From CAYHWW01 sp964360145 (lineage in GTDB: Bacteria; Bdellovibrionota; UBA1018; CAYHWW01), in contig CAYHWW010000038.1 in NCBI GenBank assembly GCA_964360145.1, forward strand, positions 1 through 22,747: a DNA stretch of 22,747 bases, read 5' to 3'. Below the pieces are notes generated by a model. The model had not been told where the DNA came from. It saw only the letters and a list, made by a program, of their open reading frames with translations, and ran no database searches. Below are positions 6,417-14,831 of this stretch, one piece after another. How positions within the stretch are numbered: the first letter of the stretch is position 1; each line of letters starts with the position of its first letter. Made by a program: the position numbers and the translations under genes.

Positions 6417-7814
6417 GTGGGTTTGAGGGGTTTCAAAATACTGAGAGTACTCTTTCTATTCTTTGGTGCGGGGCTTTCCGCCGCCCAAGGCGCTCGTATG
6501 CCGGAGCGCCGTGCACTCATTATTCAGGGTGACGACCCCATCTTTAGCAATGCCACGTTGCTACTCAACGACACATTGGTGGGCAGGGGTTATGCAACCA
6601 CTGTAGCCCGCTCCACAGCTGATGCCCCCCTCTCCAGGGAGATGGCTCTGCAGGCCCTGGGCGAACTCGGACTGCGCTCTATTGAGAGCGACTCACTTCT
6701 CTTATTACTCCATTGTCACGGCTCGCCCACGGGCATCAGCCCCAGTGGCACGACCACAAGACAGCACCGGTGCTGCCTCAACAGTGGATGCAGCTCCTTC
6801 ATTTCCATGGCAGACCTGGAAGCCGTCGTCGTTCAAGCCCTGCCCGCCCACATCACCATCGTGGACCGCAGCTGCTACAGTGGCAACACCGTGCTGGCAC
6901 TGGGTGCCTCCACTGAAGCCGCGGCAAGGGACACCTGCGCCATCTCCGCAAGCTCCCAGACCAACTTCTCCTACTGGGGAACCCCCGAGTTCGCGCCATT
7001 CTTAGGTGCCCCTGAAATGACGAAACCCCGGGATGTGGCTCTGCACGCCCAAATGGCATTCCTCTCTCGCAGACCTCTATTTGTGGATCAACGTGTCTTT
7101 GCATCCGGCTGCGCGGGCACCATGGGTTTACGCAATCTCCTCGCATTCGTCAGGGCGCCCATCTTTCCCTATGATCAAACTTTATCCAAGTCCCAGAGGG
7201 CGGCGCTCAGCGTCCTCAACGACAATGCTCCCAGCGTCAATTTAGGCAGCACAGCTGCCTTCACCTCGGACGCTGATCCGCGAATGGGGTTATCGGCCCG
7301 CCTGGGCCTGCTCCGCCCCGGTTGGATGAGTGGGGACAGTGAACTCGAAGCGGCCCTGACCGCGCTGGACTCCCTCTGGTCAGCAGCCCCACTGGCTGAC
7401 CGACTGGATGGAGCCCTCACTCAAGTAAGAACCACTTATGACCACGGCTCCCTTCGGCCCTCAACACCGTGGCCCACCCGCAATGACATGGTCAGTACCA
7501 TCAGCACTCTAGTGCATCGCCTCCAAGTGCATCGGCAAGAAATGGATCAAGCCGCCGACAGCCTCGCGCCATTGGCTCTTCGCTCCCAGGCTTTTAACGG
7601 CCCCCCACCGCCCCCCTCCATGGCTACACGTCGGCCCTCTGGGGCTGATGACCGGTGGGAGAACTACGCGCTCACCATGGCTCTTGCAGATGTTGTGATC
7701 GGACATCTCAACGCCATGCGGGTTGATGCGCGAGACCTCAACATCCTCCTCAGCGTGGCTGAAGATGCCATGTGCGCCGCCAACGATGGCCCCTGTTCTG
7801 TAGATCGCCGATAA
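6417..7814 (+). CDS. Secreted caspase-like (clan CD) cysteine peptidase homologue
   Basis: This 465-residue protein starts at GTG 6417, with AGGA seven bases upstream, and opens with a signal peptide (GFKILRVLFLFFGAGLSAAQG). The next region follows the caspase-hemoglobinase fold. ERRALIIQGDD forms strand one, and NDTLVGRGYATTVARS has the Gly-Tyr before strand two. LLLLLHCHGSP gives the catalytic His101-Gly, and ITIVDRSCYSGN gives the Asp150-x-x-Cys153 with Ser-Gly behind it. Cysteines at 119, 120 and 125 could form disulphides. The remaining 300 residues are not recognised. Its target could be prey, host or self proteins; nothing in the sequence decides. The last four codons and the stop lie inside the left arm of repeat copy B. 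Confidence 0.72.
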   Translation: MGLRGFKILRVLFLFFGAGLSAAQGARMPERRALIIQGDDPIFSNATLLLNDTLVGRGYATTVARSTADAPLSREMALQALGELGLRSIESDSLLLLLHCHGSPTGISPSGTTTRQHRCCLNSGCSSFISMADLEAVVVQALPAHITIVDRSCYSGNTVLALGASTEAAARDTCAISASSQTNFSYWGTPEFAPFLGAPEMTKPRDVALHAQMAFLSRRPLFVDQRVFASGCAGTMGLRNLLAFVRAPIFPYDQTLSKSQRAALSVLNDNAPSVNLGSTAAFTSDADPRMGLSARLGLLRPGWMSGDSELEAALTALDSLWSAAPLADRLDGALTQVRTTYDHGSLRPSTPWPTRNDMVSTISTLVHRLQVHRQEMDQAADSLAPLALRSQAFNGPPPPPSMATRRPSGADDRWENYALTMALADVVIGHLNAMRVDARDLNILLSVAEDAMCAANDGPCSVDRR

Positions 7815-7927
7815 AGGGCCATCTGCTTCGTTGTCGTTCGTCGCGGCCTCCACGCAGCGGGCACGAGCCCGCTTTGGTCGCTCACTCGTCGTCGCGCCTC
7901 GCATCTGGCCCTTTCTCGACGATCTAC
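7800..7927 (+). repeat. Structured palindromic repeat, copy B (complete)
   Basis: The outer arms are 7800-7821 and 7906-7927. Each is 22 nt, starts or ends with GTAGATCG or its complement, and they pair at 20 of 22 positions. The arms slightly overlap an 88-bp core (7820-7907) that begins and ends with CATCTG. In the core, AGCGGGC-ACGA-GCCCGCT (7856-7873) is a perfect 7-bp hairpin. The left arm overlaps the 3' end of the caspase-like gene. No T-run marks it as a standard terminator, although the structure could block or end transcripts. Confidence 0.85.
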
Positions 7928-8002
7928 AAAAACCAATCTCGGTGATACAACCTGTTCCCGTCGCCCGGGACTTTAAATAAAACACATGTTAGTTTGCAGG
8001 CT

Positions 8003-9094
8003 ATGAAGCCCCTACTCGCCCTTGAGACCTCTTGCGACGAGTGCTCCGCCGCCGTCGTCGAGGCCGGGCAAGGCCAGGGCCGCGCCCGCGTCCTTTCCCA
8101 CTCCGTCTATTCCCAGATTGAGCTCCATCGCCCCTACGGCGGCATCGTGCCCGAGGTGGCCTCGCGCAACCACCTGGAGATGGTGAACCCCGTCATCTCT
8201 GAAGCTCTCTCCCAGGCGGGCCTCACCTTCCAGGATTTGGGCGCCATCGCGGTCACCAACCGCCCGGGCCTCATCGGTGCGCTGCTAGTGGGCGTATCCG
8301 CGGCCAAAGCCATTGCTTACGCCCTGCAAATTCCCCTCATCGCCGTGGATCACTTGCAGGGGCATCTGCACTCCCTTTTCATTGATGGCCAGGACCGCTG
8401 CCCGCCGCTCTCAGAGAGCCATCTGCCCCTCCTGGTATGCTTGGCCAGCGGCGGCCACACGAGCCTCTACATCGTGGAGGATCTGCCCCCCAAGCCCCTG
8501 GGGGCCCGCAAAATCGCCGAAAGCCGCGATGACGCCGCGGGGGAAGCCTTTGATAAATGCGCCAAACTCATGGGCCTGCCCTACCCTGGCGGCAAGTACA
8601 TCGATGAGCTTGCGCGCACGGGGAACCGCAAAGCCTTCGCCTTCCCACGGCCAATGAAAGGCTCCCTCGACTTCAGTTTCAGCGGCCTGAAAACCTCCGT
8701 GGCCCAGCAGCTGGTGAAGCTGGGGTTCGAGCCCCACGTTTTTGGTGAGGTGAAAACAGATCGCTGTCCCCAGGGCCAACAGTTGAATGATCTCTGCGCC
8801 TCTCTGCAAGAAGCCATTGTGGACGTGCTCATGACCCGCATCAGTCGAGCTGCGGATGAGAACGGCGTTCGAGCGGTGGCGGTGGTGGGTGGCGTTTCCG
8901 CCAACAGCCGCTTCCGTGCGGCCCTAGCCCAGACTGTGAAACTGCCCGTGCTCTATCCCGACTCTGTTTATTGCACGGACAATGCCGCCATGATCGGAAG
9001 CGCGGCCCTGTTTCAGCAGGCCCGGGGCGAGCTGCTCACCGGCGACGCGCTGCTCAAGCTCAATGCCAGCTCCAGCTCGGAGGCTCCTGCGTGA
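8003..9094 (+). CDS. tsaD: tRNA N6-adenosine threonylcarbamoyltransferase
   Basis: TsaD transfers the threonylcarbamoyl group to A37 of tRNAs decoding ANN codons, with TsaB and TsaE. The 363-residue protein has the family's N-terminal LALETSCDECSAAVV, the metal-binding pair His117/His121 in VDHLQGHLHS, and the LVCLASGGHTSLY block. It also has ESRDDAAGEAFDKCAKLMGL, FSFSGLKTSV and the closing CTDNAAMIGSAAL. ATG 8003 is preferred to an in-frame TTG at 7994 because family members start three or four residues before LALETSC. Its stop overlaps the rsmA start (GTGA), so the two are coupled. It follows repeat copy B by about 75 bases. Confidence 0.97.
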   Translation: MKPLLALETSCDECSAAVVEAGQGQGRARVLSHSVYSQIELHRPYGGIVPEVASRNHLEMVNPVISEALSQAGLTFQDLGAIAVTNRPGLIGALLVGVSAAKAIAYALQIPLIAVDHLQGHLHSLFIDGQDRCPPLSESHLPLLVCLASGGHTSLYIVEDLPPKPLGARKIAESRDDAAGEAFDKCAKLMGLPYPGGKYIDELARTGNRKAFAFPRPMKGSLDFSFSGLKTSVAQQLVKLGFEPHVFGEVKTDRCPQGQQLNDLCASLQEAIVDVLMTRISRAADENGVRAVAVVGGVSANSRFRAALAQTVKLPVLYPDSVYCTDNAAMIGSAALFQQARGELLTGDALLKLNASSSSEAPA

Positions 9095-9912
9095 GAACAC
9101 GTCGTCAGGCCCTGGGGCAACACTTTTTGAAAGATCAGGGCGTTGTGGACCGCATTCTGAAGATGGCCGAGAGCCGCTTCGATGCAAAGCGCGCCGGGAG
9201 CATCGTGGAAGTGGGCCCGGGCCGCATGGCCATCACCTATGGTTTGGCGGAACTGGCTTCCAGCAAGGGCGTGCCTCTGTACCTGGTGGAGCGGGATCGC
9301 AAGCTGGAGCCCATTCTGCGGGAAGGCCTTGCGGGCTTGGAGGCGGATCTGCGTTTTTTTGATGCGGCCTCCGAGACCATGAAGGAGCTCATCGTGGAAC
9401 TTGCCACCTCAGGCAAGGGCCCCGTGCTCTTCGTATCCAACCTGCCCTACTCTGCCTCATCCCAGATTCTCGCCCGCCTCTGTGAAGTGCGTGAGCACTT
9501 GAGCGGCGCCGTGGTGATGATGCAAAAAGAACTGGCGGGCCGCTTGCTCGCCAAGCCCGGCGACCGGGGCTCAGGTTCTTTCAGCTGGCTCATGCAGAGC
9601 TACTTCAAGAATCAGGGCTCTTTTGACGTGTCCCCTGGCGCCTTCTATCCGCCCCCCAAGGTCATGAGCACGGTGCTGGATCTGGTGCCTTTGGATAAAC
9701 CCATGCTGGCGGACGCCACTGAAGCCGCGGCCTTTGAAACCTTCTCCAAGCGCATCTTCGGTGGCCGCCGGAAAATGCTACGAAACCTCGCCGAAGGCCT
9801 CGATGAAGTAGGCTTCAACGCCTTAGGTCTCACGGGCCAAGAGCGCCCCGAGGCCATCAGCTTGAACCAGGCCCTGGCGTTGTTTCGGGCTTTGCGGGCG
9901 CTGCACGGATAA
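9091..9912 (+). CDS. rsmA: 16S rRNA dimethyladenosine transferase
   Basis: RsmA (KsgA) dimethylates A1518 and A1519 near the 3' end of 16S rRNA during small-subunit maturation. The GTG at 9091 lies seven bases after GGAGG and gives the conserved beginning RRQALGQHFLKDQGVVDRIL. The SAM-binding loop is VEVGPGRMAITYGL, the catalytic motif IV is NLPY in VSNLPYSASSQIL, and AFYPPPKVMSTVLDL matches the family's FxPxPKVxS segment. The length of 273 residues is normal. Motif I is slightly unusual, with GPGRMAIT in place of the common GPGxGxLT. It overlaps tsaD by four bases. Confidence 0.95.
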   Translation: MRTRRQALGQHFLKDQGVVDRILKMAESRFDAKRAGSIVEVGPGRMAITYGLAELASSKGVPLYLVERDRKLEPILREGLAGLEADLRFFDAASETMKELIVELATSGKGPVLFVSNLPYSASSQILARLCEVREHLSGAVVMMQKELAGRLLAKPGDRGSGSFSWLMQSYFKNQGSFDVSPGAFYPPPKVMSTVLDLVPLDKPMLADATEAAAFETFSKRIFGGRRKMLRNLAEGLDEVGFNALGLTGQERPEAISLNQALALFRALRALHG

Positions 9913-9923
9913 TTTAAGCGGTC

Positions 9924-10569
9924 TTACTCTGCAGAGCTCGACCCCACAGACTGAGAATGGGCCCCATCACGGGATGAAGATGGCGCGACCTCAGCGGCTT
10001 CTGTGCTGAACTCAAAGCGATTTCTATAAGCCCTAGTTAAGTCATGGAACGTTAAGCGGCGCCTCACGGGATTACCCTCGCTAGGATAGCCGTAATCAGA
10101 ACGTGACGTTTCCTGTTGCCCGCCGCAAATCAATGAATATGAATGACCCTGCGTGTCCTGGAAGGTGAAGCCTGCCGTATCGCGGTCATTGATCACATGC
10201 AGATTAGTGTCATAGGCATGTCGCTCGGAATGGGCGGTAATATCGTCGATAATGCTATGGACCCAACCTGGGTCACGAGCTGTCGAAGTGATGCGATATT
10301 CACCTGCGGGAATGGATCTAGTGCCACGCCAGTCGTGTTGATCTGGCCATCCACGAAGCAACAGTCGATGTAAGACCATCTCTCCATGCGGCGCGCTACC
10401 TCGCAGTGTCCTCCACCGCGCCCAGCTGGAATCTCAAAGGGCTACGAAGCACAAATGTACCGTCAGAGCGAAGACTCTAAAGCGATGCTGCCCGTGCATG
10501 CGCTATCGACGGCAATGTCGAGTACACCAGCAGGAAACTAAACAATGCGTGAGCAATGATTTTAAACAT
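9924..10569 (-). pseudogene. Broken gene for a small secreted protein
   Basis: On the minus strand, ATG 10569 starts a clear signal peptide (MFKIIAHALFSFLLVYSTLP, then an AHA cleavage region), but the frame meets TAG after 30 codons. Protein-like sequence resumes past the stop in the same frame (SLRSDGTFVLRSP) and then in the next frame (PFEIPAGRGGGHCEVARR and WSYIDCCFVDG). It then moves to a third frame, open from 10379 to 9924, with GTRSIPAGEYRITSTARDPG and NLHVINDRDTAGFTFQDTQG. A stop plus about two frameshifts would connect them. I do not recognise the family. Alternatively the 151-codon frame at 9924-10379 is a separate small gene without a signal peptide. Confidence 0.45.
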
Positions 10570-10701
10570 TTGGATCACCCTTCCTACGCATGATTTTGCC
10601 CTAGCCCTTATAGGGATGGGGTTTAAAATTCTAAGTTGAGTCTGCAGATTTTGCCCAGATCGTCTCATTACTGCGATGACGGTTCATCATGAATGTCACA
10701 A

Positions 10702-11313
10702 CTACAGTCGCCTCAAGCCCTGTGCATTGATCTCGAAGACTGTACCCTGACTTTGCATGGCCCGAGTCCAGACGCTGGCCTTCGCCTCCATGGCTTTGAG
10801 CTCGGTATGGATGATGTCCCGAGCCCAGTGACCCATGCGAGATTCTTGGGCGTTGATGTGGATGTAGCGATCCATGGTGCGCTTGTCCTTGCCCCAGCTG
10901 ATGATGCGGGTGAAGGCTAGTTTTTCCCAGAACTGACCCTTAGCTTTACCCTTCTTTGCCCCAGTGCAAATGCGAGCCACCATGCCGGTGAAAGTGCGCA
11001 GGAAGGCGATGAAACCCTGGCGGGTTTTCGCTTGAGTCGTGATGTGGAGGTGGTTGCCCACATTGGCGAAACCTAGGATTTTCACGTGGTTTTTCGCAGC
11101 ATCGGCGTGGAGGCGCGTTTCGATGCGGCGGCGGCTGTTGGTCTTCAGCATGCTGTACACGCCGCGGGCTCGATGGCTCCTCAACACGATGTGCATGGGG
11201 CTCTTTGTAGCGATGGGGCGTGTCATTTTCCGGTGGCCTTTGACGAAGTCGCCGCCGTGTTGCTTGCGGGGTTTTAGCGATTTATCGAGAAAGAGTTGGG
11301 TCTGGCGGGCCAT
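10702..11313 (-). CDS. RAYT-like Y1 (HUH) transposase
   Basis: This 203-residue protein resembles the REP-associated tyrosine transposases and IS200-type Y1 nucleases, which cut single-stranded hairpin DNA. The N-terminal basic segment runs into RPIATKSPMHIVLRS. The HUH motif is NHLH at about residues 87-90, in FANVGNHLHITTQ. The putative catalytic tyrosine is Tyr150 in TMDRYIHINAQES. The basic segment GAKKGKAKGQFW precedes it. RAYTs are usually single-copy and are maintained with small genomic palindromes. Here a 16-bp inverted repeat with a large spacer lies just upstream, and a palindromic repeat family exists in the window. No IS-style terminal repeats or target duplication are visible, so it may be domesticated. 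Confidence 0.8.
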   Translation of the reverse strand: MARQTQLFLDKSLKPRKQHGGDFVKGHRKMTRPIATKSPMHIVLRSHRARGVYSMLKTNSRRRIETRLHADAAKNHVKILGFANVGNHLHITTQAKTRQGFIAFLRTFTGMVARICTGAKKGKAKGQFWEKLAFTRIISWGKDKRTMDRYIHINAQESRMGHWARDIIHTELKAMEAKASVWTRAMQSQGTVFEINAQGLRRL

Positions 11314-11631
11314 GGTGGTGTTCTATAAAGATCCTTTCGTTATGTCTAGGGGCTATGTTTTATTTATTAGATAATGGCAGCCATTTCATTAGCTAAACGG
11401 AAGGTTGGAGGGGCTGAGCCTCTTGCGGGCTTGCCCTCCACCATTATCTTTGCTGTAGTTTGGGATCCGTTCCGCCCCAACTGGGTTTAAAGCACGATAG
11501 GGGATGGGAGGAGCCCGCAAGAGGCTCACTCCCATCCCCACCAACAGTAAAAAAGCTCCCCCAGAGTCCCAGGGACCCCAACCCCCACCGTATTCTTGTA
11601 AAACCCCGACTTTTGGGCCACTCTTCCGCCT
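11314..11631. other. Intergenic region between the transposase and DUF502 genes
   Basis: This 318-base gap separates divergent genes and should hold both promoters. The part nearest the transposase is AT-rich (around 11330-11395) and contains a short palindrome AATGGC-AGC-CATT type near 11375. The middle carries the inverted repeat at 11416-11527. The last 100 bases are C-rich on the plus strand with no open frame or clear Shine-Dalgarno sequence ahead of the ATG at 11632. Confidence 0.6.
11416..11527. repeat. 16-bp perfect inverted repeat with 80-bp spacer
   Basis: GAGCCTCTTGCGGGCT (11416-11431) and its exact complement (11512-11527) enclose 80 bases. Partial complementarity (GGAGGGG and CTCCC-type blocks) continues on both sides of each arm. 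It lies upstream of the RAYT-like gene, where REP-type palindromes are commonly found. Its core does not match repeats A to C. Confidence 0.7.
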
Positions 11632-12270
11632 ATGTTGCAGAAGCTTTTCAGCACATTCCGCACCAATTTGATTTCCGGGGCCTTGGCGCTCATACCCCTG
11701 GTTGCCGTGGTGTGGATCGTCGCTTGGCTTTGGGGCCTCGTAGAAGGCTTCCGCGATTTTTTCCCCATGGGGTTGGATCCACGGGTGTTCTTTGGCATCC
11801 AAGACGTCATCGCCTTGGCCCTGCTCAACTGGCTCATCACCATCGTGGTTCTCGTGGCCATCGTACTTTTCGTGGCCATCGTGGGCTTGGTATCCCGCAA
11901 TATCCTGGGCCGCCGCATCCTTGCCGTGGTTCACCATTTTGTGAACCGCATCCCCGTACTGAGCGCGGTGTACTCCACCCTTGAGCAACTCCTCGACACC
12001 TTTGCCTCAAATAAAGGCAAGAGCTTCCGCCGTGTCGTGCTCGTGGAGTTCCCCCGGACCGGCATTTGGACCATTGGTCTCGTCACGGGGGATCGGGATC
12101 ATAGCCCCATCGCCGACTCCAACGAGAAGTTCATCAATGTCTTCATCCCCAATACACCGCTCCCCACCAACGGCTTCTTTCTCATGGTGCCCGAGAGCCA
12201 GGTACGCCCCTCGGATCTCACCGTGGAAGAGGCCCTGAAACAGGTCATCTCCATGGGAATGTTGCAGTAA
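11632..12270 (+). CDS. DUF502 family inner-membrane protein
   Basis: This 212-residue protein matches the DUF502 family, whose molecular function is not established. Two hydrophobic helices are visible at about 14-36 (ISGALALIPLVAVVWIVAWL) and about 62-88 (ALLNWLITIVVLVAIVLFVA). Between them is a short loop with Asp and Phe residues. The C-terminal half is soluble and carries family-typical segments: NRIPVLSAVYSTLEQLLDTF, then RRVVLVEFPRTGIWTIGLVT, then INVFIPNTPLPTNGFFLMVP. The ATG at 11632 lacks an obvious ribosome binding site. The stop is three bases before the smpB start, so the two are probably co-transcribed. Confidence 0.88.
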   Translation: MLQKLFSTFRTNLISGALALIPLVAVVWIVAWLWGLVEGFRDFFPMGLDPRVFFGIQDVIALALLNWLITIVVLVAIVLFVAIVGLVSRNILGRRILAVVHHFVNRIPVLSAVYSTLEQLLDTFASNKGKSFRRVVLVEFPRTGIWTIGLVTGDRDHSPIADSNEKFINVFIPNTPLPTNGFFLMVPESQVRPSDLTVEEALKQVISMGMLQ

Positions 12271-12273
12271 GCC

Positions 12274-12747
12274 ATGGCCAAGAAAGATGACAAAAAAAAC
12301 GATCCACAGATCTGCGTCAATAAGAATGCGACGCGAAATTTCCATCTTTCCGATCGCATCGAAGCGGGTCTGGTGCTGTTGGGCACGGAAGTGAAATCCA
12401 TCCGCACGGGCAGCTGCCATATCAACGATGCCTATGCGTACCCCGAGCGCCACGAGCTGTTCCTCATGAACATGCACATCGCGCCCTACAGCCACGGCAA
12501 CCGTTACAATCATGATCCATTGCGTCGCAGGAAACTCCTTCTCCACAAGTTGGAATTGAGTAAACTCTTGGGTGCTGTTACAGAAAAAGGATTCACCTTG
12601 GTGCCCATCAGGCTCTATTGGGTCAAAGGCAGGGTCAAAGTGGAAATCGCTTTGGGTAAGGGTAAAAACAAGGGGGATAAACGAAATGACGTTCAACGCC
12701 GAGATGCACAGAGAGAGATCGACCACGCGACAAAGCGCTCTAGGTAA
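12274..12747 (+). CDS. smpB: SsrA-binding protein SmpB
   Basis: SmpB binds tmRNA and delivers it to stalled ribosomes for trans-translation. The 157-residue protein has the expected order of motifs. NKNATRNFHLSDRIEAGLVL is followed by LLGTEVKSIRTG, then DAYAY, MHIAPYSHGNRYNHDPLRRR, LLLHKLELSKLLG, and GFTLVPIRLYWVKGRVKVEI. The C-terminus is the family's basic tail (GKGKNKGDKR ending HATKRSR), which mimics mRNA in the decoding centre. It starts three bases after the DUF502 stop and ends four bases before the acyl-CoA ligase ATG, so it sits inside a tight operon. No tmRNA gene is in the window. Confidence 0.97.
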   Translation: MAKKDDKKNDPQICVNKNATRNFHLSDRIEAGLVLLGTEVKSIRTGSCHINDAYAYPERHELFLMNMHIAPYSHGNRYNHDPLRRRKLLLHKLELSKLLGAVTEKGFTLVPIRLYWVKGRVKVEIALGKGKNKGDKRNDVQRRDAQREIDHATKRSR

Positions 12748-12751
12748 AATC

Positions 12752-14587
12752 ATGGGTGGCGCGTCGGCATCTGAGCGGATTTGTTTCCCCACGGTTACAG
12801 CGGCCTTCCTGAATCAGGTCGCAAAACGCGGCAACACCCTTGCCGTCCACACCAAGGTGGGCACCGAATACAAGGGCCTCACCTGGAAGCAGCTCCATGA
12901 AGAGATGCGACTGATCTCCCTGGGCCTCCAGCAGTTGGGCGTAAAAAAAGAGGATAAAGTCTGCATCGTATCCAATACCCGCCTGGAGTGGCTGGAGTGC
13001 GACATGGCCATTCTCGGCAGGCGCGCCATCACCGTGCCCATCTATGCGTCCAACACCGCTGAAGACAGCGCCTACATCTTCAACCACTCCGAAGCCCATG
13101 TGGTATTCGTGGAAGACGACAAGCAGCTCGAGAAGTTCCTCAGCATGAGGGACAAACTCACTGGCCTCTCGAAAATCGTGGTCTTCGCCCCCACCAACGC
13201 CCGCAAGCTTGCTGACGAGAAAGACGTGATCACGCTGGCCGCCTTGAAAGAGCTGGGCAAGCGCTCCAAAAAAGACGATTTCGATGACAATCTACAGGCC
13301 GCCCAGCCCCAGGACGTCTTCACGATCTGCTACACCTCCGGCACCACCGGCGTGCCCAAGGGCGTTGTTCTCACCCACGACAGCCTGGCCTCCATCCTCG
13401 AAGACATCGAGCGGTCCTTCGGCAAACACGTGGGCGAAAATGACATTACCCTGACCTTCCTGCCGTTCAGCCACATCTTCGGCAAAATCGAGGCCATGGC
13501 CTCTTATCACTTCGGCTGGCAAACCTATTACGCCGAGAGCATCGACAAGCTTTTCACGAACATCGGTGAAGTACGCCCCACCATGCTCTTCGCCGTGCCC
13601 CGGGTATTCGAGAAGGCCTATAACAAAATCAAGGTATCCGCTGACGAGGGCAGCGAGCTGAAGAAGCTGCTCTTCCGCTGGGCCACGGACGTGGGACGCG
13701 AGTATTATGAGCACATCTGGAATCGCCGCCGCCCGCCGCTGAAGTCCGTTTTGCAGTTCGAACTGGCCAAGCGCCTAGTGCTCTCCAAGGTCTACGCCAA
13801 ATTTGGCGGCCGCATGCGCTGGTGCGTGGCCGGTGGGGCGCCGCTGCCCCTTGAGGTGGCGAAGTTCATGCAAATCGTGGGCATGACCATCCTTGAAGGT
13901 TACGGCCTCACGGAAACCTGCGCCCCCGTGACCCTCAACACCCCCGACAGCTGTAAGTTCGGCACCATTGGCAAGCCCCTGCCCGAAGTGGCCATCAAGC
14001 TTGACGCCGACGGTGAGCTCCTCATCAAAAGTCGCAAGGTCTTCCGCGAATACTACAAAAACCCCGAGGCCACCCGTGAGGTCTTGGTGGATGGCTGGTT
14101 CCATACCGGCGACATCGGCGCCATCGACCCCGAGGGGTTCGTGCGTATCACCGACCGGAAAAAGGACCTCATCATCACCTCTGGAGGCAAAAATGTGGCC
14201 CCCCAGAAGATTGAGAACCTGCTCAAAACCCAGCGGTACATCAATCAGGTCATGGTGGTGGGAGATAAGCGCAACTACCTCGCCGTCATTGCCACCCTGG
14301 ACAAAGAAGACGTCATTAAGTACGCGAAAGAAAACAATATTTTATTCAGCGAGTATTCTGAATTAGTGAAACACGACAAGATTCAGGCCCTCGTACAGAA
14401 GGCCGTGGACCATGTGAATAGCACGCTGGCCAGCTTCGAGTCCGTGAAGCGGTTCCGCATCTTGCCCTTTGAGCTCACCATCGAGGGGGGGGAGATCACC
14501 CCGTCCCTGAAGCTCAAGCGCAAGTTCTGCAACGAAAAATACAAGGCCATGATTGACGAGATCTATGGTACAGCCGAGATCTCTTGA
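12752..14587 (+). CDS. Long-chain fatty-acid-CoA ligase (AMP-forming)
   Basis: This 611-residue protein activates fatty acids to acyl-CoA through an acyl-adenylate. The ATP-binding P-loop YTSGTTGVPKGVVLTH starts at about residue 194. Later motifs are FLPFSHIFGKIEA, PTMLFAVPRVFEK, GYGLTETCAP, DGWFHTGDIGAIDPEGFVRI and the hinge DRKKDLIITSGGKNVAPQKIE, all typical of the FadD15-like long-chain group. The start at 12752 has AGG seven bases upstream. A longer open frame reaches back to 12572, but it runs through smpB and its extra residues do not look like this family. It is probably a peripheral membrane enzyme, co-transcribed with smpB and perhaps rpoZ. Confidence 0.95.
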   Translation: MGGASASERICFPTVTAAFLNQVAKRGNTLAVHTKVGTEYKGLTWKQLHEEMRLISLGLQQLGVKKEDKVCIVSNTRLEWLECDMAILGRRAITVPIYASNTAEDSAYIFNHSEAHVVFVEDDKQLEKFLSMRDKLTGLSKIVVFAPTNARKLADEKDVITLAALKELGKRSKKDDFDDNLQAAQPQDVFTICYTSGTTGVPKGVVLTHDSLASILEDIERSFGKHVGENDITLTFLPFSHIFGKIEAMASYHFGWQTYYAESIDKLFTNIGEVRPTMLFAVPRVFEKAYNKIKVSADEGSELKKLLFRWATDVGREYYEHIWNRRRPPLKSVLQFELAKRLVLSKVYAKFGGRMRWCVAGGAPLPLEVAKFMQIVGMTILEGYGLTETCAPVTLNTPDSCKFGTIGKPLPEVAIKLDADGELLIKSRKVFREYYKNPEATREVLVDGWFHTGDIGAIDPEGFVRITDRKKDLIITSGGKNVAPQKIENLLKTQRYINQVMVVGDKRNYLAVIATLDKEDVIKYAKENNILFSEYSELVKHDKIQALVQKAVDHVNSTLASFESVKRFRILPFELTIEGGEITPSLKLKRKFCNEKYKAMIDEIYGTAEIS

Positions 14588-14624
14588 TTTTTCATAGGTT
14601 TAACTAGTCTGTGGAGGAGTAGTC

Positions 14625-14831
14625 ATGGCACGCGTCACTATTGAAGATTCTTTGGCCCAAGTTGAAAGCATGTATCAATTGGTCCACGTTGCCACCCACC
14701 GCACACGCCAACTGCTCGCCGGCGCCCACAGAACTGTTTCCTGCAAGAACAAAGACATCGTCACTGCCCTTCGTGAAATCGCCAAGGGGCATGTGCAAGT
14801 CTACACCAACGAACAAAAAGACGACGAGTAG
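14625..14831 (+). CDS. rpoZ: RNA polymerase omega subunit
   Basis: Omega stabilises the beta-prime subunit of RNA polymerase. The 68-residue protein begins MARVTIEDSLAQVESMYQLV and continues with THRTRQLLAGAHR and NKDIVTALREIAKG, the conserved omega core. It ends in a short acidic tail (EQKDDE). GGAGG lies about nine bases upstream of the ATG. Its TAG stop codon (14829-14831) is the first three bases of repeat copy C, so the repeat arm begins exactly at the end of the gene. Confidence 0.95.
   Translation: MARVTIEDSLAQVESMYQLVHVATHRTRQLLAGAHRTVSCKNKDIVTALREIAKGHVQVYTNEQKDDE

Noticed and set aside
11416..11527. The inverted repeat near the transposase as a fourth copy of the A-C repeat family
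   Set aside because: It lacks the CATCTG-bounded core and the CTTCGTTG segment; only generic GCGGGC-type bases are shared.
12572..12751. An upstream extension of the acyl-CoA ligase
   Set aside because: The extra 60 codons lie within smpB in another frame, and ATG 12752 has a suitable ribosome binding site and family-like N-terminus.
12007..12792. A 261-codon minus-strand frame across DUF502 and smpB
   Set aside because: It is antisense to two well-supported conserved genes and has no domain features.
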